The position numbers and the translations under genes were made by a program. From assembly GCA_028709355.1 (NCBI GenBank), contig JAQVXF010000071.1, forward strand, positions 1 to 6,397: a DNA stretch of 6,397 nt, in the 5' to 3' direction. Under the pieces are notes generated by a model. It was not told the origin of the DNA. It ran no database searches and worked only from the letters and a program-made list of their open reading frames with translations. Below, piece by piece: positions 1-5,663 of the stretch (its first letter is position 1; each line of letters starts with the position of its first letter). The DNA comes from Syntrophomonas sp. (GTDB taxonomy: Bacteria > Bacillota > Syntrophomonadia > Syntrophomonadales > Syntrophomonadaceae).

Positions 1-936
1 AAATTCGAGCACAAAGACCTGTTGGGCATGAAGCAGTTGAATCGCGAAGAAGTGGAGCTTATCCTGGATACGGCCGTGCCGGTGAAAGACATCATCCGAC
101 GCGATATCAAAAAGGTGCCTGCTTTACGAGGCAAGGCCATGGTGACAGTCTTCTATGAAAACAGCACCCGCACCCGCACCTCTTTTGAGATTGCGGGCAA
201 ATATCTAAGCGCCGATACCGTCAACCTGGCGGTTTCCACCAGTAGCGTGCAGAAGGGGGAAACCCTGCGAGACACCATCAAGACGATAGAGGTGATGGGT
301 TTTGACCTGATGGTGGTTCGGCATTCCATGAGCGGTACCCCCCACTACATCGCCCGCAATACCAGCATGCGGGTGATCAATGCCGGCGACGGTACCAACG
401 AACATCCCACCCAGGCGTTACTGGACATGTTCAGCATAAGAGAGAAGAAAGGTACCTTGGAAGGATTGAAGGTAGCTATAGTCGGCGACATCCTCCACAG
501 CCGGGTAGCCCGGTCCAACATTTACGGTCTCAGCAAATTTGGTTGTGAGATAAGGGTGGCCGGTCCCTCTACCCTGATCCCCCCAGACATCGAGAAGTTG
601 GGGGTAAAGAGCTACTACAGCCTGGACCAGGCCATTGACGGGGCAGACGTCATCAACGTCCTGAGGATACAGAAAGAACGTCAGCAGAGCGGCTTGTTCC
701 CGTCGCTGGATGAATATGCCAACCTGTACATGCTCAGTCCTGAAAAATTGCGGCGGGCTAAGGAGGATGTGCTGGTTTTGCACCCGGGACCCATGAACCG
801 AGGGGTGGAGATCTCTTCGGCCCTGGCTGATGGTACAAGTTCGATGATCAATCAACAGGTCACCAACGGGGTGGCAGTAAGGATGGCTCTGCTTTTCCTG
901 ATGATGGGAGGAACGCGCGATGAAATTAGTTATTAA
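1..936 (+). CDS. pyrB: Aspartate carbamoyltransferase catalytic chain (5' end cut by window edge)
   Basis: PyrB condenses carbamoyl phosphate with L-aspartate to N-carbamoyl-L-aspartate, the committed step of pyrimidine synthesis, in the cytoplasm. The frame is open from base 1 and shows 311 residues. The carbamoyl-phosphate loop ENSTRTRT is at visible residues 53-60, and SSVQKGE, with the conserved active-site lysine at 85, follows. HPTQALLD (135-142) marks an aspartate/ornithine-type transferase, and HPGPMNRG (261-268) is typical of ATCase. In-window TTG (22) and ATG (28) codons exist, but the preceding residues (KDLLG) resemble the usual family N-terminus and no Shine-Dalgarno precedes either codon. 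The true start is therefore probably a few codons upstream of the window. The family is about 300-310 residues long, so very little is missing. No pyrI regulatory chain follows, as in Bacillus. The gene overlaps pyrC by 17 bases. Confidence 0.97.
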   Translation, partial: KFEHKDLLGMKQLNREEVELILDTAVPVKDIIRRDIKKVPALRGKAMVTVFYENSTRTRTSFEIAGKYLSADTVNLAVSTSSVQKGETLRDTIKTIEVMGFDLMVVRHSMSGTPHYIARNTSMRVINAGDGTNEHPTQALLDMFSIREKKGTLEGLKVAIVGDILHSRVARSNIYGLSKFGCEIRVAGPSTLIPPDIEKLGVKSYYSLDQAIDGADVINVLRIQKERQQSGLFPSLDEYANLYMLSPEKLRRAKEDVLVLHPGPMNRGVEISSALADGTSSMINQQVTNGVAVRMALLFLMMGGTRDEISY

Positions 937-2206
937 AGGCGGCCGGGTAGTGGATCCCGCCAACGACATAGATGCGGTCATGGATGTCATGATCGAGGAT
1001 GGGTTGATAAAGGCGGTAGAGGTGAATATCCTGGATCGCGAAGGTACCATCATCGATGCAGCCGGCAAGATTGTCTGCCCGGGTTTCATAGATATGCATG
1101 TCCACCTGCGGGAACCCGGATTCGAATATAAGGAAGATATTGCCAGCGGTACCCGGGCTGCCGCGGCCGGCGGTTTTACTACCGTCTGCTGCATGCCCAA
1201 TACCGATCCGGTCATCGATACCGCTGCCGTAGCCTCGTTCGTGCGGGAGAGAGCGGTCAGGTCGGGAGTAGTCAACGTATTACCCATCGGTTGCATCTCC
1301 AAGCGTCAGGCAGGGCAGGAGATTACTGAGATGGCAGATCTGGTCGCCGCCGGGTGTGTGGCAGTCACCGATGATGGCCGGCCGGTGAGCGATGCCGCCC
1401 TGATGCGGAATGCCCTGGAATATGCCAAGATGTTTGATCTGCCGGTATTGTCCCATTGTGAAGACCTAAGCCTGAGTCGGGATGGACAGATGCATGAAGG
1501 ATATCACTCCCTCCTCTATGGGCTGAAAGGCATACCAACAGCAGCCGAAGAGATTATGGTAGCCCGGGATATCATCCTGGCTGAACTGACCAAGAGTCAT
1601 GTTCATATCTGTCATGCTTCCACCCGCGGTTCCATGAACTTGATCCGGGCGGCCAAGCTCCGCGGCGTAAATGTAACCTGTGAAGTAACTCCCCATCACC
1701 TGATCCTGACTGATGAGATCGTGGGTGATTATGATACTGATACCAAGGTCAATCCGCCGCTGCGCTCTGCCGAACACCTGGAAGCGCTGCGGGAAGCACT
1801 CCTGGACGGAACGGTCAACTGTATCGCTACCGACCATGCTCCCCATCATCCGGAAAGCAAGGACTGCGAATATGATCTGGCGGCCTATGGGATATCGGGG
1901 CTGGAGACCGCGGTGGCGTTGATTATGGATAGTCTGGTAGACAAGGGTATCCTGGACTGGAGCGAGATGGTGGAGTTGTTCACGATCGGCCCGGCAGAGG
2001 TGCTGGGCATCGACAAGGGTACCCTGGATATCGGCGCCGATGCCGACATCACCATCCTGGATCCCTTGGCGATCAAGACCGTGGATCCGGCTCTATTTCA
2101 TTCCAAGGGAAAGAACACCCCCTTTAAAGGCCGCACCCTGAAGGGCTGGCCCTGGATGACCATTGTCAAGGGCAATGTTGTGGCCCAGGGCGGCAGTTTG
2201 GTCTAA
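920..2206 (+). CDS. pyrC: Dihydroorotase, type I, zinc-dependent
   Basis: PyrC cyclises N-carbamoyl-aspartate to dihydroorotate, the third step of UMP synthesis. The 428-residue length is normal for the Bacillus-type (type I) amidohydrolase form. Metal ligands are visible: His60 and His62 in DMHVHLREPG, Asp152 in AVTDDG (the bridging acid used in place of the carboxylated lysine of type II enzymes), His179 in SHCED, His232 in CHAST, and the catalytic Asp305 in ATDHAPH. Ligand roles are assigned by analogy to the Bacillus anthracis enzyme. The C-terminus (about 360-428) is the usual small beta domain of amidohydrolases. The ATG at 920 lies inside the end of pyrB, with GGGAGG at 906-911 spaced eight bases ahead, so translation is probably coupled. 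In Bacillus the carbamoyl phosphate synthase genes follow pyrC; here pyrK follows after 20 bases. Confidence 0.97.
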   Translation: MKLVIKGGRVVDPANDIDAVMDVMIEDGLIKAVEVNILDREGTIIDAAGKIVCPGFIDMHVHLREPGFEYKEDIASGTRAAAAGGFTTVCCMPNTDPVIDTAAVASFVRERAVRSGVVNVLPIGCISKRQAGQEITEMADLVAAGCVAVTDDGRPVSDAALMRNALEYAKMFDLPVLSHCEDLSLSRDGQMHEGYHSLLYGLKGIPTAAEEIMVARDIILAELTKSHVHICHASTRGSMNLIRAAKLRGVNVTCEVTPHHLILTDEIVGDYDTDTKVNPPLRSAEHLEALREALLDGTVNCIATDHAPHHPESKDCEYDLAAYGISGLETAVALIMDSLVDKGILDWSEMVELFTIGPAEVLGIDKGTLDIGADADITILDPLAIKTVDPALFHSKGKNTPFKGRTLKGWPWMTIVKGNVVAQGGSLV

Positions 2207-2226
2207 AACTACTCGAAGGATTTGAT

Positions 2227-3048
2227 ATGATGCCTGGATTAGAAAACGGAAAGATTCTGGACAACCGGCAGGTAGCCGGTGACTGGTATGTGATGGATGT
2301 GGCGGCTCCGGCTACCGCCCGACAGTGCCAACCGGGCCAGTTCCTCCATATCCGGCCTGCGGATAATTATGACCCGTTGCTGCGCCGGCCGCTGAGCATT
2401 TACGATGTATTACCCGACAGCGGACTGATTTCCTTGTTGTACCGGGTGGTCGGGCGAGGCACTAGCCTACTGGCTAAGTTCGCGGCTGATGAGTTCATCA
2501 ATATCATGGGACCTCTGGGCCGGGGTTGGTCAATGCCAGCCTCTGCCGAGAACCTGCTGCTGGTGGGGGGAGGAATCGGAGTAGCTCCTCTGATGTACCT
2601 GGCCCGGGTGGCACGGCAGAGGGAATGTCGGGTGCGGCTGCTTTTCGGTGCCTCTGAGGCAGCTCAATTGAGCGGTGCTGCCCGCTTCGAAAAGATAGGG
2701 GTAGACGTCAAAAGGGCCAGTATGGATGGAAGCTTAGGTTACCCGGGGCGGGTGACTGATCTGTTGAACGATGAAATAGCGACCGATTATGCCCGTGTCT
2801 ATACCTGCGGGCCTGCCCCGATGATGGCTCTAGTAGCCCGGTGGGCAAGTACTAGTGGCGTTTGGGGAGAAGTATCCCTGGAGGAACACATGGCCTGCGG
2901 GGTAGGAGCCTGCCTGGGGTGCGTCTGTCAGCTGGATCCCTTCCAGCCCGGCTATGTGAAGGTCTGCAAGGACGGTCCGGTTTTTAATGTGGATCAGGTC
3001 CGGTGGATGCAGCAAACGCCGGCGGGGGAGGTGACTGGGAGTGAATAA
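2227..3048 (+). CDS. pyrK: Dihydroorotate dehydrogenase electron-transfer subunit (FAD, [2Fe-2S])
   Basis: PyrK pairs with class 1B PyrD and passes electrons from dihydroorotate oxidation through FMN, an iron-sulphur cluster and FAD to NAD+. The 273-residue protein has the ferredoxin-reductase fold in order: an N-terminal FAD-binding barrel with RRPLSIY (53-59), a nucleotide-binding domain with GGGIGVAPL (114-122) and TCGPAPMM (193-200), and a C-terminal cluster region. Cys224, Cys229, Cys232 and Cys247 have the C-x4-C-x2-C-x14-C spacing of the Lactococcus lactis PyrK [2Fe-2S] site; Cys234 is additional. AAGGA at 2216-2220 precedes a tandem ATGATG start, six bases before the first ATG and nine before the second, so either could be used. 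The gene overlaps pyrD by eight bases. Homologous reductase subunits serve other enzymes, but adjacency to pyrD settles the assignment. Confidence 0.96.
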   Translation: MMPGLENGKILDNRQVAGDWYVMDVAAPATARQCQPGQFLHIRPADNYDPLLRRPLSIYDVLPDSGLISLLYRVVGRGTSLLAKFAADEFINIMGPLGRGWSMPASAENLLLVGGGIGVAPLMYLARVARQRECRVRLLFGASEAAQLSGAARFEKIGVDVKRASMDGSLGYPGRVTDLLNDEIATDYARVYTCGPAPMMALVARWASTSGVWGEVSLEEHMACGVGACLGCVCQLDPFQPGYVKVCKDGPVFNVDQVRWMQQTPAGEVTGSE

Positions 3049-3976
3049 CGGTCACCACCCGTCTCCGAACTTAGCGGTCGACCTGGGCGGAATTAAAATG
3101 AATAATCCGGTGGCGGTGGCCTCAGGCACCTTCGGTTACGGCCGTGAATATGAGGATTATCTGGATATCGCCGCTGTCGGGGCGGTAATCGTTAAAGGAA
3201 CCACCCTGGAGGCGCGCCTTGGCAATCCGCCCCCCAGGATAATCGAGACCCCGGCCGGTATGCTCAACGCTATCGGGCTTGAGAATCCTGGGGTTGAGGT
3301 CTTCCTGCATGACCACCTCCCCTACCTGCGCGACAAAGGGGTCACCGTCATCGCCAACCTGGCCGGCAATAGCATAGAAGACTATGCTGCCGTCAGCGCC
3401 TGTTTGGAGGGTCATGCCGGGATCGCCGGTATCGAACTCAATATATCCTGCCCCAATGTGAAAAAGGGCGGGCTGCAATTCGGTACCGATCCTTGGATGG
3501 TCCAACAAGTAGTGGCAGCTGTCAAAAAGGAAACCTCACTGCCGGTGATGCCCAAATTGAGTCCCAATGTCACCAATATTGTAGAGATCGCTCACGCAGC
3601 CCGGGAGGGCGGGGCCGATGCGTTGTCCATGATCAATACCCTCATGGGCATGGCCATCGATGTTGAACATCGCCGGCCGGTGCTGACCAATATCTTCGGG
3701 GGCTTGTCCGGACCGGCTATCAAACCAGTAGCTTTGCGCATGATCTACCAGGTTCACCGAGAGATGGACATTCCCATCCTTGGGGGCGGTGGTATCATGA
3801 ATGCCCGGGATGCCCTGGAGTTCATTTTGGCCGGGGCTTCAGCGGTATCAATAGGTACCGGCAACTTCGTCAATCCTCGGGCGGCCTTCGATGTCCTGAA
3901 GGGAATCCAAGACTATATGCAGGTGTACGGGGTGCAGCGAATAGCTGATCTGGTTGGGAAAGCAGTTTTACGATAA
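3041..3976 (+). CDS. pyrD: Dihydroorotate dehydrogenase, class 1B catalytic subunit (FMN)
   Basis: PyrD oxidises dihydroorotate to orotate in the cytosol and, with PyrK, uses NAD+ as acceptor (PyrDB/PyrDI in some nomenclatures). The 311-residue TIM barrel shows the FMN and substrate motifs: SGTFGYG (28-34), VKGTT with Lys52, NAIGLENPG (76-84), and NISCPNVKKGG (134-144) with Cys137 as the catalytic base. The base being cysteine rather than serine separates class 1 from class 2 enzymes. PKLSPNV (171-177) with Lys172, GGLSGPAIKP (220-229), GGGGI (248-252) and GTGNF (272-276) bind FMN and its phosphate. The start is GTG at 3041, with GGAGG at 3027-3031 spaced nine bases ahead; the first residues overlap the end of pyrK, suggesting coupled synthesis of the two subunits. 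A 32-base AT-rich gap separates it from pyrF. Confidence 0.97.
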   Translation: MNNGHHPSPNLAVDLGGIKMNNPVAVASGTFGYGREYEDYLDIAAVGAVIVKGTTLEARLGNPPPRIIETPAGMLNAIGLENPGVEVFLHDHLPYLRDKGVTVIANLAGNSIEDYAAVSACLEGHAGIAGIELNISCPNVKKGGLQFGTDPWMVQQVVAAVKKETSLPVMPKLSPNVTNIVEIAHAAREGGADALSMINTLMGMAIDVEHRRPVLTNIFGGLSGPAIKPVALRMIYQVHREMDIPILGGGGIMNARDALEFILAGASAVSIGTGNFVNPRAAFDVLKGIQDYMQVYGVQRIADLVGKAVLR

Positions 3977-3999
3977 GATAGAGATATTATTTATATTCT

Positions 4000-4005
4000 A
4001 GGAGG
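4000..4005 (+). promoter_or_regulatory. Shine-Dalgarno of pyrF, favours the second ATG
   Basis: AGGAGG is only three bases before the ATG at 4009 but six bases before the in-frame ATG at 4012. Normal Shine-Dalgarno spacing therefore favours 4012, which would make PyrF begin MQAKDR and be 239 residues long. The site sits at the end of the AT-rich gap between pyrD and pyrF. Confidence 0.7.
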
Positions 4006-4008
4006 ATT

Positions 4009-4731
4009 ATGATGCAAGCCAAGGACCGTATTATATTGGCCCTAGATGTGGACACCGCCGAGGAGGCTTTGCAATTAGTAGGCAAGCTGAGCGCTCATGT
4101 GGGAGTTTTCAAGATCGGCATGCAGCTGTACGATGGCATCGGCCCGGAAATCATCAAACGGGTGCATGACCTCGGAGGAAGGGTGTTCCTTGATCTCAAG
4201 CTGCATGACATACCCAACACAGTAGCAGCAGCATCCCGGCTGATCACTCGCTTCAACACCTTTATGTTCAATGTCCATGCCGCCGGGGGCCGGGAGATGA
4301 TGAGCCAGGCTGCTCAGGCAGCCCGGGAACAGGCCGACCGCCAGAGCACCGCACCGCCGCTGTTGCTGGCCGTGACCGTTCTCACCAGTATCAGCCAGCA
4401 GGAGCTGGCCGAGGATATGCTGGTGACCAGCTTGAGTGTGGAAGAATTGGTGGTGAAATGGGCCTTGATGGCTCAACAGTCTGGTATCGGCGGGGTAGTT
4501 TGTTCTCCCCAGGAGATCATCCCCATCCGTAAAGCTTGCGGTCCGGATTTCAAAATAGTCACCCCCGGGATCAGGCCGCTCTGGTCAGCTGCCAACGACC
4601 AGAAGCGGATCACCACCCCCCGCCAGGCTCTGGACCAAGGGGCAGATTTCATGGTCATCGGCCGCCCCATTGTGCAGGCTGACGATCCGGTAGCTGCCGC
4701 GCGCAGAATAATCGATGAATTGGAGGCATAA
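4009..4731 (+). CDS. pyrF: Orotidine 5'-phosphate decarboxylase
   Basis: PyrF decarboxylates OMP to UMP, the last step of the pathway. The 240-residue length and sequence fit the Bacillus-type subgroup of this TIM-barrel family. Residues seen include Asp13 in LALDVD, Lys35 in FKIG, and the catalytic charge network DLKLHD at 62-67 (Asp62, Lys64, Asp67). The phosphate-binding end shows TPGIRP (185-190) and VIGRPI (216-221) with Arg219. The annotated start is the first ATG of a tandem ATGATG pair; the ribosome site at 4000-4005 is better spaced for the second ATG at 4012. The stop codon overlaps the pyrE start by one base (TAATG). The order pyrF then pyrE is the Bacillus order; in animals the two activities are fused in one protein. 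Confidence 0.97.
   Translation: MMQAKDRIILALDVDTAEEALQLVGKLSAHVGVFKIGMQLYDGIGPEIIKRVHDLGGRVFLDLKLHDIPNTVAAASRLITRFNTFMFNVHAAGGREMMSQAAQAAREQADRQSTAPPLLLAVTVLTSISQQELAEDMLVTSLSVEELVVKWALMAQQSGIGGVVCSPQEIIPIRKACGPDFKIVTPGIRPLWSAANDQKRITTPRQALDQGADFMVIGRPIVQADDPVAAARRIIDELEA
4722..4726 (+). promoter_or_regulatory. Shine-Dalgarno of pyrE inside pyrF
   Basis: GGAGG lies within the last codons of pyrF. It is four bases before the ATG at 4731 and seven before the in-frame ATG at 4734, so the second ATG is the better-spaced start. Ribosomes ending pyrF at 4731 could restart directly on pyrE. Confidence 0.65.
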
Positions 4732-5309
4732 TGATGTTAAGCCAGCAGGAAGCAATTGATATTTTTACCCAATCAGGGGCACTGATGGAGGGACATTTCA
4801 AATTGACCAGCGGCCGCCACAGCAATCGTTACATGCAGTGTGCCCAGGTGCTTCAATATCCCCACTATACTGAACAACTGGCCGCTCACATCGCCGCCAA
4901 GTTCGCTGGTGACGGTATAGATAAAGTCATCGGACCAGCTATGGGCGGTATCATAGTAGCCTATGAAGTGGCCCGCCAGTTAAAAGTACCGGGCATCTTC
5001 TGTGAACGGGAAAACGGGCAGATGGCCTTAAGACGGGGTTTTAGCATACAACCCGGCGACCAGGTACTGGTAGTGGAAGACGTTGTCACAACCGGGGGTT
5101 CGGTGGTCGAAGTGATGGAGATTGTGAAGCAGGCCGGTGGCCAGGTAGCGGGGATAGGGGTGCTGGTCGATCGCAGCGCCGGTAAAGTCGATTTTGGGGT
5201 CCGCAAGGAAGCGGTGCTGACCATGGACATTGAATCCTGGCCTCCGGAGGATTGCCCTTTATGCCAGGCGGGTCAGGGAGAGGCTATCAAGCCCGGGAGC
5301 CGCAGTTAA
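4731..5309 (+). CDS. pyrE: Orotate phosphoribosyltransferase, Thermus-type
   Basis: PyrE joins orotate to PRPP to make OMP, the substrate of PyrF. The 192-residue protein has the type I phosphoribosyltransferase signature VLVVEDVVTTGGS (112-124), whose two acidic residues (Glu116, Asp117) and TTGG loop bind ribose and phosphate. It also has the N-terminal orotate-side motif LTSGRHS (25-31), PAMGGI (69-74) and the flexible loop FCERENGQMALRRG (90-103). The C-terminus holds EDCPLC with Cys175 and Cys178; a matching CPLC tail is known in the Thermus form of PyrE, so this is the Thermus family rather than the E. coli type. It overlaps pyrF by one base. A 28-base gap without a terminator leads to the next gene. 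It is the last recognised pyr gene in the window. Confidence 0.96.
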   Translation: MMLSQQEAIDIFTQSGALMEGHFKLTSGRHSNRYMQCAQVLQYPHYTEQLAAHIAAKFAGDGIDKVIGPAMGGIIVAYEVARQLKVPGIFCERENGQMALRRGFSIQPGDQVLVVEDVVTTGGSVVEVMEIVKQAGGQVAGIGVLVDRSAGKVDFGVRKEAVLTMDIESWPPEDCPLCQAGQGEAIKPGSRS

Positions 5310-5323
5310 CAGCGACATACATC

Positions 5324-5329
5324 GGGGGT
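5324..5329 (+). promoter_or_regulatory. Weak G-rich ribosome binding site of the 99-residue gene
   Basis: GGGGGT lies nine bases before the ATG at 5338. It lacks the central A of AGGAGG and is visibly poorer than the sites of the neighbouring genes, so this gene may be translated less strongly. It supports 5338 as the start because no other start codon nearby has a better site. Confidence 0.45.
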
Positions 5330-5337
5330 ATTTTAAT

Positions 5338-5637
5338 ATGAAAGTATTTTTGAACGGACAGGAGATGCAATTCGTAGAGGGTGGTTATAAATATGTATTC
5401 TTGAAACCATACCAGCATCTCCAGGAAAAGACCATCGACAAGGAAAATGGAGACAAGATGCACCTGGAATTCTATGATAATGGGGTACAGATCAGGACTC
5501 TGGTCACCAAGAAAGAAGTGGCCACTATCATCAATCGTGATGTTGCCATCGATCGGGTCAACAACAAGGTCTACATCCTGGAGGAGGGCAACGAGGCCAG
5601 GTTTAATGATGACGGCTCAGTTGATATAATAAAATAG
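5338..5637 (+). CDS. Hypothetical protein, 99 residues, function unknown
   Basis: I do not recognise this protein. It starts at an ATG (MKVFLNGQEM) nine bases after a G-rich ribosome site and is 99 residues long. There is no signal peptide, no membrane segment and no cysteine. It is rich in charged residues, with short alternating hydrophobic stretches (KVYIL, VDIIK, LEFYDNGVQIR) that suggest a small mostly-beta soluble protein. GC content by my count is about 43 percent, against the mid-fifties for a sampled part of pyrE. The frame is open further upstream to 5230, but that part overlaps pyrE in another frame and has no ribosome site, so I excluded it. It lies 28 bases after pyrE and 26 before the PAS-GGDEF gene, so it is probably cotranscribed with the pyr operon. 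Its reality rests on the start signal, compact spacing and normal-looking composition; no function is claimed. Confidence 0.8.
   Translation: MKVFLNGQEMQFVEGGYKYVFLKPYQHLQEKTIDKENGDKMHLEFYDNGVQIRTLVTKKEVATIINRDVAIDRVNNKVYILEEGNEARFNDDGSVDIIK
5622..5630 (+). promoter_or_regulatory. Possible extended -10 promoter for the PAS-GGDEF gene
   Basis: TGATATAAT is an exact match to the extended -10 element TGnTATAAT of the housekeeping sigma factor. It lies in the last codons of the 99-residue gene. The best -35 at 17-base spacing is TTTAAT at 5602-5607, a poor match, which extended -10 promoters tolerate. Transcription would start near 5637, giving a leader of about 26 bases that carries the AGGAGG site. 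In an otherwise fairly GC-rich region the match is notable, but a coding-driven coincidence is possible. Confidence 0.4.
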
Positions 5638-5649
5638 AGATCACTCATC

Positions 5650-5655
5650 AGGAGG
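5650..5655 (+). promoter_or_regulatory. Shine-Dalgarno deciding the GTG start of the PAS-GGDEF gene
   Basis: AGGAGG, with a T following, lies eight bases before GTG at 5664. This is ideal spacing and supports GTG over the in-frame ATG at 5676, which would be 20 bases away. Confidence 0.75.
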
Positions 5656-5663
5656 TAGGGCAC

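Noticed and set aside
1..30. Start of pyrB at TTG 22 or ATG 28
   Set aside because: The frame is open to base 1 with family-like residues before these codons, and neither codon has a Shine-Dalgarno site.
163..180. Short tandem repeat CACCCG in pyrB
   Set aside because: It encodes the repeated Thr-Arg of the conserved STRTRT carbamoyl-phosphate loop, so it is explained by protein function.
418..1302. Long antisense open frame of 294 codons across the pyrB/pyrC junction
   Set aside because: It lies wholly opposite two well-conserved genes, has no ribosome site that I can see, and its product resembles no known protein; the coding strand's codon bias explains the lack of stops.
3967..3998. Internal promoter in the AT-rich gap between pyrD and pyrF (TATTAT and TATATT as -10 candidates)
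   Set aside because: The near-matches have no -35 at proper spacing and no TG extension; the AT richness more likely keeps the pyrF ribosome site unstructured.
5236..5268. CCTGGC...GCCAGG inverted repeat around the CCTCCGGAGG palindrome, as a terminator after pyrE
   Set aside because: It is inside the conserved pyrE coding end (WPPEDCPLC) and has no run of T after it.
5230..5337. Upstream extension of the 99-residue gene to an ATG at 5230
   Set aside because: The extension overlaps pyrE by 80 bases in another frame, has no suitable spacing to a ribosome site and is arginine-rich shadow sequence; ATG 5338 has a plausible site.
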